64,000 nt of DNA, from the NCBI GenBank assembly GCA_021234155.1, contig JAJEKV010000109.1:1088252-1152251 (forward strand), in the 5' to 3' direction. Made by a program: the position numbers and the translations under genes. This DNA comes from Isoetes taiwanensis. Its lineage: Eukaryota > Streptophyta > Lycopodiopsida > Isoetales > Isoetaceae. The notes below the pieces were generated by a model. The model made no database searches. It was not told the origin of the DNA and saw only the letters and a list, made by a program, of their open reading frames with translations. Below, piece by piece: positions 36,212 through 47,093 of this stretch (position 1 is the first letter of the stretch; the number at the start of each line of letters is the position of its first letter).

Positions 36212-37350
36212 CTATTCAAATAGGCTTAAGGCAACATGCTGTTGCCAATACCTTTTTAAGTGAAGGATATTGAAAGGATTTGGCAGTTCCTGGCCATCAA
36301 TGAGATCCTTGAGCCAATAAGACTCCTTGCCAGCCTCACCAATGATCTCATAGGGTCCTTCCCACAAATTCTCAAACTTCCCTGCAACTTTCTCTCTGGC
36401 CTTGTTCCGTTTCAGCACGAGTTCTCCTATCTTCATGGTACCTTGTAATCTGTGAGCAGCTTTGAATGCTGCCACATCCTTAGCCTTTTTCAGCAAGACT
36501 GCATTTTCAGCATCATACATGTGCTCCTCAAGTTGCATCAACCTAATAAACCTGTCTTGCAGAGCATCTTCCATTTTGAGGTTAATAATATGTGCCATTC
36601 TTAAAGAAGGCATTTCTAACTCTATAGGTAAGACAGCTTTAATGCCATAAACCAAACTAAATGGGGTATGCTTGGTGGCATGCTTTATAGTAGTTCTGTA
36701 GGCCCATAATGCATCAATTAATCTCAAATGCTTACTGTTTTTTGCAGAATTGACTTAAGTACCTTGTTTGTTGACTCTGCCTGACCATTTCCTTGGGGAT
36801 AATATGCTGAACTCTTTGTGTGTTTGATCTTGAGGGTGCAGAGTAGCTGCTCAATCACTTCATTGACAAATTGTGAACCTCTATCGGATATTAGCTTCAA
36901 GGGGATGCCAAATCTGGTACAGATATTTTCATGAAGGAATCTGGCTGTTGTTAGGGCATTGGCTTGTCTCAATGGCACTGATTCTGCCCATTTTGTGAAA
37001 TAATCTGTGGCTACCAGTATAAACTCATGCTGAGCAGAAGAAGGAGGATCTATAGGCCCTATAAAGTCCAATCCCCAGACTTAAAAGGGTCCTGGAGATA
37101 TTATGGCTATTAGTGGAGCAGGCTGGAGGATTCTCTTTCCAAAGATTTGGCATTTGTGGCAACTTCTAATGTTTTCAAAGCAGTCTTTGAAGATTGAAGG
37201 CCAATAGTAACCTGACCTGAGTATTTTTTTGGCAGTTGTGTCTGCAGCAAAGTGACCTCCACATACACCATCATGACAGGCCTTTAAACACCAATTCTGC
37301 CTCAAATTTGTCCACATAGCAAGACACCTTCTTTGTTTACCCTGCATAAA
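36212..37350 (-). pseudogene. pol: Ty3 family 1 integrase
   Basis: Three consecutive minus-strand frames. At 37347-37081 is the zinc-binding HHCC domain (CHDGVCGGHF ... SCHKCQ). At 37071-36724 is the DDE core: DFIGPIDPP, TDYFTKWAE (first Asp), SDRGSQF (second Asp) and YYPQGNGQAEST (Glu). At 36727-36212 is the C-terminal part with ALWAYRTT, TPFSLVYG and the GPYEI segment, ending in LKRYWQQ. Integrase inserts the element cDNA. All catalytic residues are present. The breaks are a stop between zinc finger and core and a frame change near 36725, so the gene is only slightly damaged. Confidence 0.9.
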
Positions 37351-37412
37351 ACATCACCAATTGGCCTAAATTTCTTGACCTTGTCCTTGAATCTCCTGTT
37401 TTGGCTTGGGCT

Positions 37413-38094
37413 CTAATTCTTTGGCAGCTCTCCCTTTTCAAGGTACTTCCTAATGGCCTGTTGCCAGTCCTCCTCCTCAAGTAGGTTAATTGTAGCCTCC
37501 GTGTGAGTGCTGTCTAGATCATCCAAGTCTTCATACTTAAACAAAACATCAGTAAGATAAGAGCTAGGATCCTTAGATTTGAGAGTTACCTGAATGTCTA
37601 TATCATAATCTTGCACTCTGCAAGCCCATCTGCATAGTTTGGCTTTTTGTGGCTTCTTTGCAAAGAGTAGGGGCAGTGGTTTTGCTTCATGTACACTTGA
37701 GTCTTGCTACTTTGGATCATGTGTTCCTGTTTGTCAAATAAATACATCAAAGCTGCTGCACTCTTCTCAAGCCTAGCATACCCATTTCAGTATCAGACCA
37801 TATTTTGCTGGAAAAGGTTACAATGTCATCCCCCTGCATTAAGGCAAGGCCTACAGCCTTTTTGGTTACACTCAGGTAGGCTTGGAAGGGCTCAGACATG
37901 TTTGGTGGCTTAACCAAGGTTGATTTGCAAATGGCCTCAATGATTGCTTCAAAGGAAGCTTGGCATGCTTCTGTCCACTCCACAGGTATGAACTTGCTTT
38001 CTTTTTTTGAGAACTTCTTTCCCTTGGTCAAGTTTGTAATGGGATGAACTGTGTGAGAGAAATGTGGCACATACATCCTTAAGAAGCTTGTCAT
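37413..38094 (-). pseudogene. pol: Ty3 family 1 RNase H region
   Basis: 38094-37747 reads MTSFLRMYVPHFS, then EWTEACQASFEAI and AVGLALMQGDDIV, the connection and early RNase H part that follows RT in Ty3 elements. A shift near 37750 breaks it, and an open stretch at 37616-37413 (MQDYDIDIQVTLKSKDPS) continues towards integrase. RNase H removes RNA from the RNA-DNA hybrid. The catalytic acidic residues cannot all be placed because of the shift. Confidence 0.75.
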
Positions 38095-38112
38095 GCCTAG
38101 AAAGCTCTTAAC

Positions 38113-38698
38113 TCATTTGATAGTCTTGGGTGGTGCTAAGTTTCTAAGAGCTTGGATCTTGCTTTCTGCCACCTGAATCCCTTGATCTGAGACCTCATGT
38201 CCAAGTAGATCCCCTTTTGAGCAAAAGAAGATGCATTTCTTTGGGTTTAAACTCACTCCTCCCTTCCTGCACAAAGAACAGAGTTGTGTGAGATAAGTCA
38301 TGTGATCTTTTAGCTTGGTATTGACACAAAGATCATCCAGATAAACTTTGAACAACTTAGGAGTCATATCCTTGAAAATGGTGTCCATTGCTCTTTGAAA
38401 AGTGGCAGATGCGTTCATAAGCCCAAAGGGCATTCTCTTCATGGCAAAAGTTCCCCATGGTGTGACAAAAGATGTCTTGGCTTGATCTTCTTCCTTGATA
38501 CTAATCTGGTTAAAACCCGAGAAGCCATCCAAAAATGAGTAAACCTCCTTTCCTGCAACTGCCTGCAATACTTCCTCAAGAAAAGGCAGAGGATAGCAGT
38601 CCTTTATTGTTGCCTTGTTCAAATCCCTGTAATCAATGCATATCCGAATGGTTTTGTTTTTCTTTTCAACTGGTACTACGCAAGACAGCCAGTCAGGG
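38113..38698 (-). pseudogene. pol: Ty3 family 1 reverse transcriptase, 5'-truncated by insertion
   Basis: Starts abruptly at HPDWLSCVVPVEKKN where the family 2 LTR is inserted; an open frame that seems to start at 38730 takes its first residues from that LTR. Visible RT blocks: IRICIDYRDLNKAT, PLPFLEEVL, SFLDGFSGFNQI, TSFVTPWGTFAMKRMPFGL, ASATFQRAMD, and the catalytic VYLDDL. It ends at a TGA near 38112 in a K-T-I-K-stop-V-K-S-F-L-G context where family members have a sense codon. SFLDGFSGFNQI resembles Athila/Tat-type elements. The protease and gag that should lie upstream are missing. Confidence 0.9.
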
Positions 38699-39292
38699 TG
38701 TTTGGGGTCTGGGTTCGGGAACTCCTGCAAGACAGCCCTCTGTGAGGACCCGTGGATCTAACAGGAGAATCCGGGGAACTATGTCACGCGGGATTTGCAA
38801 GAAGAGAACAAGAAGAAGAAAACAGAACAAAAGAGAACAATGAGAGGAAAATGATAAGCTTCCTTGATATCAATGATGAACATACATGAGCTCTCGCAAT
38901 CGAGAGAAGACTGAAAAGAGACAAGACTCAAAACTCATCTAAAACTCATGTGCAAGCTCTACTCATATATATAGTACAATGGCCTTTGGCCCAATATAGA
39001 CACTCTGACTGATCTCGGTGCCGACTCCTGGAAGGAGGCCTGATTTGCAGGAATGCTGGCGGTGCCTCTTGAAGTGCCTAGAATCACGCTGACGCTGACG
39101 CAGGCGGTGACGGGCCGTCACTTGTCTGAGCGGCGCCTCTTGGTAGCAGACCCAGGCTTTGACTGCGTGGTCTGCTGCTTGGTCTTTTGCTGGGCTTTTG
39201 ACGGCTGACCCGTGCCTGTCTGTGGATCCTTGAGCTTGACCTGGTCCGTCGTATGCATGAATAGTCCTGTACCAGGAGGCACAGGACTAACA
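38699..39292 (-). repeat. LTR of Ty3 family 2 (first of a tandem pair)
   Basis: 594 bp, TGTTTGGGG...GGACTAACA, nearly identical to 39335-39927. It abuts family 1 RT on the left. On the right it is followed by CTCCCCCCACCAAATG, the reverse complement of a polypurine tract, so it is the 3' LTR of a family 2 copy whose internal part is reduced to 42 bp. Confidence 0.85.
38965..38974 (-). promoter_or_regulatory. TATA box of family 2 LTR
   Basis: TATATATA in the LTR, conserved at 39600-39609 and 1523-1531. It would direct minus-strand transcription. Confidence 0.45.
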
Positions 39293-39334
39293 CTCCCCCC
39301 CACCAAATGACACTTAGTCTGAAGAAAAGGAGGG
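39293..39334 (-). other. 42-bp internal remnant with polypurine tract between two LTRs
   Basis: The minus strand reads ...TTTGGTGGGGGGAG directly before the LTR start, the priming site for plus-strand cDNA. The same sequence lies at 39928-39970. The rest of the internal region is missing here. Confidence 0.7.
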
Positions 39335-39927
39335 TGTTTGGGGTCTGGGTTCGGGAACTCCTGCAAGACAACCCTCTGTGAGGACCCGTGGATCTAACAG
39401 GAGAATCCGGGGGACTATGTCACACGGGATTTGCAAGAAGAGAACAAGAAGAAGAAAACAGAACAAAAGAGAACAATGAGAGGAAAATGATAAGCTTCCT
39501 TGATATCAATGATGAACATACATGAGCTCTCGCAATCGAGAGAAGACTGAAAAGAGACAAGACTCAAAACTCATCTAAAACTCATGTGCAAGCTCTACTC
39601 ATATATATAGTACAATGGCCTTTGGCCCAATATAGACACTCGGCGATCGATGCCGACTCCTAGAAGGAGGCCCCCATTTGCGAGGAATGCTTGGCGGTGC
39701 CTCTTGAAGTGCCTAGAATCACTTATTTGACGCAGGGTGGACGGGTCCGCCGCCACTTGTCCGAGCGGCTTATTGGTAGCGCACCCGTGCTTTGACCGTG
39801 GTGGTCTGGCGCCGCTTGGTCTTTTGTCTTTTGGCTTTGACGGCTGACCAGTCACGTCTGGATCCTTGAGCTTGACCTGTCCGTCAGATGCATGAATAGT
39901 CCTGCACCGGGAGGCACATGACTAACA
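39335..39927 (-). repeat. 3' LTR of the main Ty3 family 2 element
   Basis: 593 bp with the same ends as the neighbouring LTR. The polypurine tract GGGGGGGGAG (minus strand) precedes it at 39928-39937, so it closes the element body that extends to 50717. It differs from the other copies in several CAG/CTG-centred clusters (for example 39640-39800). Confidence 0.85.
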
Positions 39928-39959
39928 CTCCCCCCCCACCAAATGACACTCGGTCAAGA

Positions 39960-42900
39960 AAAGGAGGAAGTGCTTCGAGGGCGGGAAACCAAAGATCACG
40001 AAAGTGATCCTCATGGGAATGAGGTCGGCGCCATTATGGTAATGAGCAATGAGGTCCCCGGGCGCGTTTGAAGAGCGCCGTGGGTGTTGGAGCCCAAGGG
40101 CGTGATGGGCCTCAATGAGGAAGTGAGAGCGCACCATGTCTTCCGGCGCAGCATGGGCGTCCCGGGGGGAACAAACCGGCACTCCATGAGAAGGCAAGTC
40201 CGAGACCGAAGGCACCGACGCCGCATTCGGATTGCGCTGAAAAGATTGGACCGCCGATTTAAAGAGCTGGCGGGATGCATTTGAGAGCGACCACGTAAAA
40301 CCAGCAATTTGGTGGGCCGGAAAGTGGTGAGGTGGCGGCGATTCTCGCAAGAAGGTATCAAGACCATGCAAGGCATCGCCGGGCCTTTGCCAACCACGCT
40401 CATTACCGGATATAAAATCCAATTTTCGGTAGTGTCCAAAGTGGCATTATCCTCCCAATTGGGCGTCGACAATCGGGGATCCCACCGGGAGATCCGTGGA
40501 GATCTGAGGCGGAGTCGACCCAGCATGGCCATCCATGACCTTCGTCCAAAAGGGAAGACGCCAGTCAGAAGAAAGGAACCGTGGGCGGGGAGGTACTCCT
40601 AAGGAAGCATATGGAGAGGGAAGCATGCCCGTGTGCGTGGGTTGCAGAGCCATGTCCCTAAATGCTTGAACAAGATTACGATCAAGAACACGACACCAAT
40701 GGTCCCATTCTCGAAGTAGAGAGTAATTGATAGACGGGGAGGATTGACCCAACCCGTGGGGATGGTCTTGCTTTCGAAGGCCACGGAGTTGATTGTAGCC
40801 TCCCAAGTCTTTGCGCATATAAATGCAGGCAAACTCAAGATCATCGGTGTGCCCGATTTTTGTTGACTGTTCCAACGTTTCAACACACCCACGAGGGTAA
40901 GTCTTTGAGGTCGGTTCGGGCATGTACTCTGTTCAAAAGTCCGAGGCGAGCGGGGATCCTTGAAATATTTGTTGGTTGGTGATAACAACCAAGCGAAGCA
41001 TTGGAGTTGCCTCGAAAAACACGATGGGCCTCATCCCTAATTTATCATGGAGATCCGCCAGGTAGAAGTCATGAAAAACATAAGCCATAGGCTGAACAAC
41101 ACGGAAAGTGACCAATTCAGGATCTTCAGAAGTGAGCTGATCAAAGACTAAGAGTGCACAAAATAAACCCTTGTCTTCTATAGAAAGATCCGGCGGATCC
41201 GAAGGAAGTCCACACTTTTGAGTGGTTGTTGATGAACATTGCCATTGGCCGCATTACCACTTCAAAAGAAAGAGGTGCCGTCGGGCCACCACATAGTCAA
41301 GATAGGCTGGAAGGAGTAGAGAAGTCCACCGGGATGTTTGTAGCAATGTCAATATATCCCTCCCCGTTTGTTTTGGGCTTCTTCGCCAGATTGAACCGCT
41401 TCTTTGGAGCTGATGTTCAAGGTCACGGATCCGATGCTCCTTTTCTAACAAAAGGCGGGACTGATCATGGACCCGTTTACGTAAAAGCGTGGCATGTGAA
41501 GAGGATTGCCCGGAGTATTGAGGCTGGCGTGGCAATCTCCACGTCATCGAGGACCTTTGTTTCGAGCCTCAAAAGCCGAGTCCGGAGGGGCGTTAAGCGA
41601 TTGGTCGGCGTGGAAAGCCGAGCATCAAGGGAGGTGAGTCGAAAGCGCCACGCTTCGAGGTTTTGAACTTGAGTGCTATAATTGTCACAAAGCTCTGAGT
41701 ACAAGGTGTCGAGCTTAGCAATGTCTTTCTCCTTGTTACCCAGGAGGGTATCTTTGGACTTGTTCTGTTCCAATAAGTCCTGAATTTGGGTTTGGAGCTG
41801 AGCACGCCTGATCCGTAAGTAGGCTGGTGCGATCCCCGAGCACTTTTGAGATCTATCTGGGCTGTAATAGAGCGGCGTGCTTTTCTTGAAGTTGGGCCTC
41901 AAAGTTTGAACATGGGCGTGGCGGCTTGAAGGTCTCTTTGAACAAAGATCGGAAGCCTCGTGGGGCGCTGAACACCATTCATGAGAGCCTCTGTGATGCA
42001 TGTAGGCGCATGGCGGCCGCTTGAACATCTTCTTTGGAATTTATGCAGGGAGCCGCCGAGGATGTGGAGGTGCAGGCCCCCCGCTTTATACTTGTCTGAG
42101 ATTGTTGAGAGGCATGACGGGAATGGGAAGGCGTGGCTTCAGTGGAGGAAGAGGAGACGGTGACATGCGTGGTCTGGTGTTGAACATGATCAGGGGAAGT
42201 CTGTCGTGAAGGTACAGCCTGTTGGGTTTGACGCTGGGAATGCAGAGAGCGCTAAGTGGAGGTATGGGAAGTGGAAGGGCTCTCAAGAATAGGAAGATAA
42301 TGACGAATGAGTGCCTGAAAATGGCCACCCACGGAAATTTCAGAGACAGAGGAGGGGGTAGCCCGAATGCGGTCTACTTCTTGAAGAAGGCGGTAGAATA
42401 AGAGCTGTGGCCAATCAACATGGAGATTGGAGTGGATGGCAGTGATGACCATATTATAAAATGGCTTATTGATATGGGTGTTCTTGATGGAATACCCAAG
42501 CAATTTTCGCCACAGAAACTTCACAAAAGTGTCATGTGGCTTGGAAATATTTGTGAGGCGATGCTGGTTGGCTTGATAAGCGTGGAGCACCAAATCCGAA
42601 GTGGACGCCCATGTCCCGTAAAAGCAGCCCAAGAGACGAAAGGTTTTGCAAAGGGATGCGGAATACCTCGTAAATCAAATGTCGTAGTAAGTAAAATGGT
42701 GGTGCCATCGACCACCGTAGCAAATCCTTCCGGCTGTTGATGTGAGCGATGAACCGGCCGCAATTGCGCCGGATTTGGGGCGGAGCTCCATTTGTGAAAA
42801 TTGTGAAAGCTTGTGGCGCTCCGCAACTTCCCGCTCAGACCAACAAGGGCCTCGAAAGGTGGGCGCCGAGAAAGACACGTAATCCGAAAAAGAGTCGCAT

Positions 42901-43230
42901 CCCTGGAGCGTAAGCTTGAAGTGTAGGAAGTTTGGGGCAGCCATGGCGAAAAGCATCGAACGTAAGGAACCGCTTGAAGAAGGCGAGAGCAGAACGTAAG
43001 ACCTAAGGCGCAGATAGATCGAAAAGGTTTTAGGGCGCAAAGTGTAGGGAAGGGGCATGATGAGGGCGAACCTTCAACCGCTGATGATGCCAAGTGGCTG
43101 CCAGATCATGGCGGGCAATTGAAAGGCAAAATTTGGCTAAGTCCTCAAATGGTAAAGGGAGAAGCAATGAACGGTGGCGATGAGATGTAAGTGAATGATC
43201 CGATGTGACAGTGGCAAAAGGACACACATT
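39960..43230 (-). pseudogene. accessory ORF(s) downstream of integrase in Ty3 family 2
   Basis: About 3.3 kb between integrase and 3' LTR is coding-like on the minus strand in a relay of frames. 43227-42252: start MCPFATVTSD, then MAAPNFLHF, GCDSFSDYVSFSAP, GTTILLTTTFDLRGIPHPF, and a block HINKPFYNMVITAIHSNLHVDW...GGHFQALIRHYLPI, which resembles the 'putative plant transposon protein' domain of plant retroelements. 42028-41254: coiled-coil-like, with QLQTQIQDLLEQNKSKDTLL and LLLEKEHRIRDLEHQL. 41115-39960: FHDFYLADLHDKL, LEFACIYMRKDLGGYNQL, LREWDHWCRVLDRNL. Roughly 1,000 codons in total with about eight frame changes. Function unknown; a gag-like or nuclear/capsid-associated role is only a guess. 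Confidence 0.6.
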
Positions 43231-43880
43231 AATGTTCGACCGGGCGTGAAAAGAAGGAATGTCATTTAATGTTTGGCAACTCGAAGTGGGATATCATTAA
43301 AACGAAGGTGTCGAAGGTACCATGGCTAGATATGCGGTAGGGAGAAAAGATTCCCATTTAGTAACAACCTTTGCATTGCAACCACGTTGGCAAATTTTTT
43401 GATTGGTCCACGTCGGCCAGGGGAGTTCCTCGGTTGGCTATATAAGAGAAACAGAGGTTGAAGCTGAGACACCCAATGGCGCTCAGTATGTCTGCTGCTG
43501 GTTTGCATGACAAATGCACTATGCCTTCCAACTGCCTGGAGTGGATTACGTGCAAAATGGATGCGGACCTTCGGCGGTGCCACAATCGTGGCATTGCTAT
43601 GGGCGGTGGTGTGCCGGCATGGTGAGCATCTTGCGATCCCCACACCAACGGGATGGAGGTGATTCTCACTGTCGCTGGGGACCCCGAAAGCACAAACCGG
43701 TACCACATCCTGGCGTATCACCTCCTCGCTCCAAACCGAGTAGAGGGTGTTCTCCTTAGGACTTAGTAGATAGGGCTCTGAGCCCGTTTTTGTATATAGG
43801 GCAGTGCCCATAGCGGAAATAGCTGGGCTGTGCCCACATTTTGTAAAAAATTCCACCTATAATATAAATATGCCGCTGGT
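43231..43880 (-). other. spacer between integrase and accessory ORF, family 2
   Basis: No coherent coding frame. On the plus strand a TATATAAG at about 43440 is surrounded by promoter-like sequence, but with no gene to serve on that strand it may be chance. Confidence 0.35.
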
Positions 43881-44873
43881 TTAGTCACTATCTGTTGTGT
43901 TTGTGTCTGGAACAGCATCCGTTTGTTGATTTTCACTTTCTGTGGTATGAAATGTTTTGAGGCGAAAGCCATTAACCAGTGTAGGTAATGGAGTTCCATC
44001 TAATTCAGCCAGCTGGAAAACGCTGGGTTGCACCACTTGAACAATTTGATAAGGGCCAAGCCATCGAAACTTTAGCTTACCCGGAAAATTTTTGTACCGA
44101 GAATCATAAAGAAGAACCAAATCTCCTTCTTTGAATGTTTTTGTCTTAAGTCTTTTGTCATGCAATGATTTCTGCAACCGTTGTCCATGAAGAACACGAA
44201 CATAAGCATCACGCCTAAGTTCATCCAACTGTTCCAATTGATAAACCCTTTCTTTGAGTGCAGCAGGCGGATTATGGGTTGTAGCCAGTTGAAAACGGAG
44301 AGTTGGGAGAATGTACTCAAAAGGCATGAGAGCTTCTTGACCATAAACCAATTTGAAAGGAGTGTGACCAGTAGCTATTTTGAAACAAGTATTGTAAGCC
44401 CAAAGAACAGTAGGAAGTTTGTTTTGCCAGTCAGTGCGAGAAGCGTCACAAATTTTCTTGAGAATGGTGACCAGAGTTTTGTTGGTGCTTTCAGCCAAAC
44501 CGTTCCCCTGAGGATAGTAAGGTGTGCTCTTGTGATGATGTATCAGTAGATAATCCGTCAGCTCCTTGATGGTATGATTGATAAAATGGACACCACGATC
44601 ACTGACCAGCTCCATGGGGCAGCCGAATCGCGTGATGATTTGTTGATAGATGACCTTGGGCTTGCTTGCCGCAGTGTTGTTACGGAAGTCGCGCAAGTTT
44701 CCGCCCATTTGGTAGCGTGGTCGGTGAGAACCAGAATGTAGCGAACGCGGGTGTGCCTTGCGGGGAGGATCGATGGGTCCCACAAAATCCATTCCCCATT
44801 TCTTTGAAGGAAGTGGCGTGGCGACCGGCGTCAAGGGAAGAGCGTCCGCGGGCGTGGGCCCCATTGTGGGCAA
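43881..44873 (-). pseudogene. pol: Ty3 family 2 integrase core and C-terminal domain
   Basis: A 330-codon frame, nearly continuous. WGMDFVGPIDPP opens the core. The first catalytic Asp (LTDHATKWAE) is visible only in an alternative frame at 44785-44558, because two compensating shifts alter about 25 residues. Then come LVSDRGVHF (second Asp), TPYYPQGNGLAEST (Glu), LWAYNTCFKIATGHTPF and a C-terminal domain with GDLVLLYDSRYKNFPGKLKFRWLGPYQI. It ends TNTTDSD before a stop. All catalytic positions are recognisable, so the damage is light. Confidence 0.88.
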
Positions 44874-45840
44874 GCATCACACGCGTCTTGGCGTGGGCGT
44901 GAGCGTCTTTGAAGAGCGTGGGCCAAAAATAACCAGCAAGAAGGATTTTGCGTGCCGTGGTGTCACCATGAAAATGACCACCACCGAGCCCTTCATGGGC
45001 TTCTCGAACAATATCTGGGACCTCATGAGGGAGAACACAACGTCGAAGGACGGTATCCTTACCCTTTTTGTAAAGATGGCCTGCAACCATGGTGTAGTCA
45101 CGGACCTCGCGGAGAAATTGGTGTCGACGGGATTGTCGCTTGGCTTGAGAGAGCGTGGCGTCCTCTGGTGGAAGAGCGCCTGTGAGGAGATACTGCTGAA
45201 AGTCGTGGAACCAATGTGGTGTTGCCGTGACCAGAAAGAGTTGAGCGTCAGGAAAGGCGTCTGAGACTCCAGTGGAGGGATCATCTGTGTGGATGCGTGA
45301 AAGATAATCTGGGACAACATGAGATTTGCCTGCCTTGTGAACAATTTCAAAAGGTGCAAATTCTTGCAGAAGGAGGACCCAACGAGCAATGCAGCCCATG
45401 GGCGTGGATTTGTTGATCAAATAAAGGAGTGCTTGGTGGTCAACAAAAAATTTGATTTGACTGCCCAAAAGATAGTGACGGAAGCGTTGGACACAGAAAA
45501 TTAAACCCAAGGCTTCACGCCTGCGGGCGGAAGTAGTTGTGCTTTCAGCCCGAATTGAGTTTACTGGCCGGCGATTTTTGGTTTGTCAGTGTGCGCATCA
45601 TATTCTTGAGAAAGAACAACTCCAATAGCAAACGCCGGTGACATCTACATGGGCGGAAAGGGCTTGTCCCATTGAGGAGGAACAAGAACCGGGCCCGAGT
45701 AAGCAAAAGCTTCAAGCTGATTTGGAAGCGATCCACACAGAATTCCAAGCCCGGGTGGATTCATCACCCGTGAGTTTATGAATGGGATCACCCAATGGTA
45801 CGCAAGTCCGGGAATGAAGGTAGAGTAATAATTGACCTTA
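44874..45840 (-). pseudogene. pol: Ty3 family 2 RNase H and integrase zinc finger
   Basis: 45893-45645 holds the connection (FLGKVNYYSTFIPGL). After a shift, 45510-44680 carries RNase H (FCVQRFRHYLLGSQIKFFVDHQALLYLIN, VPDYLSRIHTDD) and then the integrase zinc-binding part (KGKDTVLRRCV, IVREAHEGLGGGHFHGDTTARKILLAGYFWPTLF). The two His of the finger are in frame, while the C-x2-C lies after a shift near 44900. DH-ALLYL and PDYLSR are the usual RNase H landmarks. Confidence 0.82.
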
Positions 45841-46530
45841 CCGAGAAAAGAGCGTGTCTCCTGATATTGGTCTGGTGCTTGAGCCTTGAGCACACAACCC
45901 GATTTTGGCGGGATCCGTGGTGATACCTGCTTTGCTGACTACGTGTCCTAACAGAACACCGGAGGTGACGCAAAAGGTGCATTTCTCGGGATTGAGACTA
46001 ATGCCGGACTCATCACATTTCTGAAAGACGAGTTCCAATTTATCCAAATGGTCAGCCATGGAACTGTAAGCAGAGAAGTCATCTTGAAAAAATTGCAAGA
46101 AGGGATTTTCCTTCATAAAATCATGAAAAACTGAGAGCATGATGCGTTGAAATGTTGATGGAGAGTTTGATAATCCAAAAGGAACCACCTTGTAGGCAAA
46201 AGTGCCCCACGGGGTGGTAAAAGTAGTCTTGAGTTGATAAGATTCTTTGATTGAGATCTGATTGTAGCCAGAAAAACCATCCATGAAGGAGTACATCTCA
46301 TGTCCAGCAACCTCTTCCAGAACCTGGTCTGTGAAGGGAAGTGGAAAATGATCACGCTCCGTGGCCTGATTGAGTTTTCGGTAATCCATGCAAACGCGGA
46401 TCTTTCCATTGTGTTTGAGGGCAATGACGATGGGGCTCACCCATTCAGAATGTTTGACCTCATAGATCAAACCTGCAGCAAGGAGTTTGTCTATTTCCGC
46501 CTTGACGCGATCACGGTAATTGGGGTTGAG
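45838..46530 (-). pseudogene. pol: Ty3 family 2 reverse transcriptase
   Basis: One open frame of 210 codons with HSEWVSPIVIALKHNGKIRVCMDYRKLNQAT, LPFTDQVLEEVAG, SFMDGFSGYNQI, TTFTTPWGTFAYKVVPFGL and SPSTFQRIM. The catalytic site reads FFQDDF, an F-x-DD variant of YxDD. LGHVVSKAGI follows. The Met start is internal: upstream RT sequence continues in another frame (46530-46475). The SFMDGFSGYNQI block places it near Athila/Tat-type Ty3 elements. Confidence 0.9.
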
Positions 46531-46545
46531 CCGATACTGTCGTTG

Positions 46546-46926
46546 CTAAACTGGACGTGCATCAGATTTGGTAGGAATGGTGAGTTCCCCCAAGGCTTTG
46601 TTTATCCCCCGAAGATCTCTGTAGCTCCAGGCGAAAATGTGTTTGAACTTTTTGAAGAGCGTGACGGCCCTATTACGATAGGGTGTCGGAAGATTTGCAG
46701 CTATGCGGACAGGCTGATTGTTGCCCACGTCCACAATCTCGACTTCATGAGTCTGAATATGGGGGATAACTTCCGTGTCCTGGACAAGATGAGCAGGAGG
46801 TTGAAGCATAACAGGATGCGTGGCACTCTGCGTGGTGAAAAAGAGAGGTTGCTGAGTTTCATCAAGCAGAGGTTGCTTCATGACAGCGTGTACATCTACA
46901 GGAGCTGCAGGAGGTTCAAAGATCAC
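46546..46926 (-). pseudogene. pol: Ty3 family 2 linker between protease and RT
   Basis: A 126-codon frame with LVQDTEVIPHI, NRAVTLFKKFKHIFAWSYRDLRGI and IPTKSDARPV. The FKHIFAWSYxDLxGI block is the conserved segment that precedes RT in plant Athila/Tat elements. It ends at a stop just before the RT frame. Confidence 0.8.
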
Positions 46927-47093
46927 GAAAAGTGATCAACACGTTGGATGCGATTGCAAGGAGCCAGGTAAGGGTCTAGCAAGGGAGCCATAGCCTGGTC
47001 CTGATCAAGAGTCATTTCTCCCCAAGGATCAGCATACTCGGGGTAGGATGACAGAGGCAAACTCGCTGGCGGAGCCTGAACTTGATAGATATT

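Noticed and set aside
40084-41666. Plus-strand frames across the accessory region
   Set aside because: The minus strand gives the coherent domains; the plus frames are shadows in GC-rich DNA.
43326-43856. 176-codon minus frame between integrase and the accessory ORF
   Set aside because: Not in phase with either neighbour, no recognisable motif; treated as spacer.
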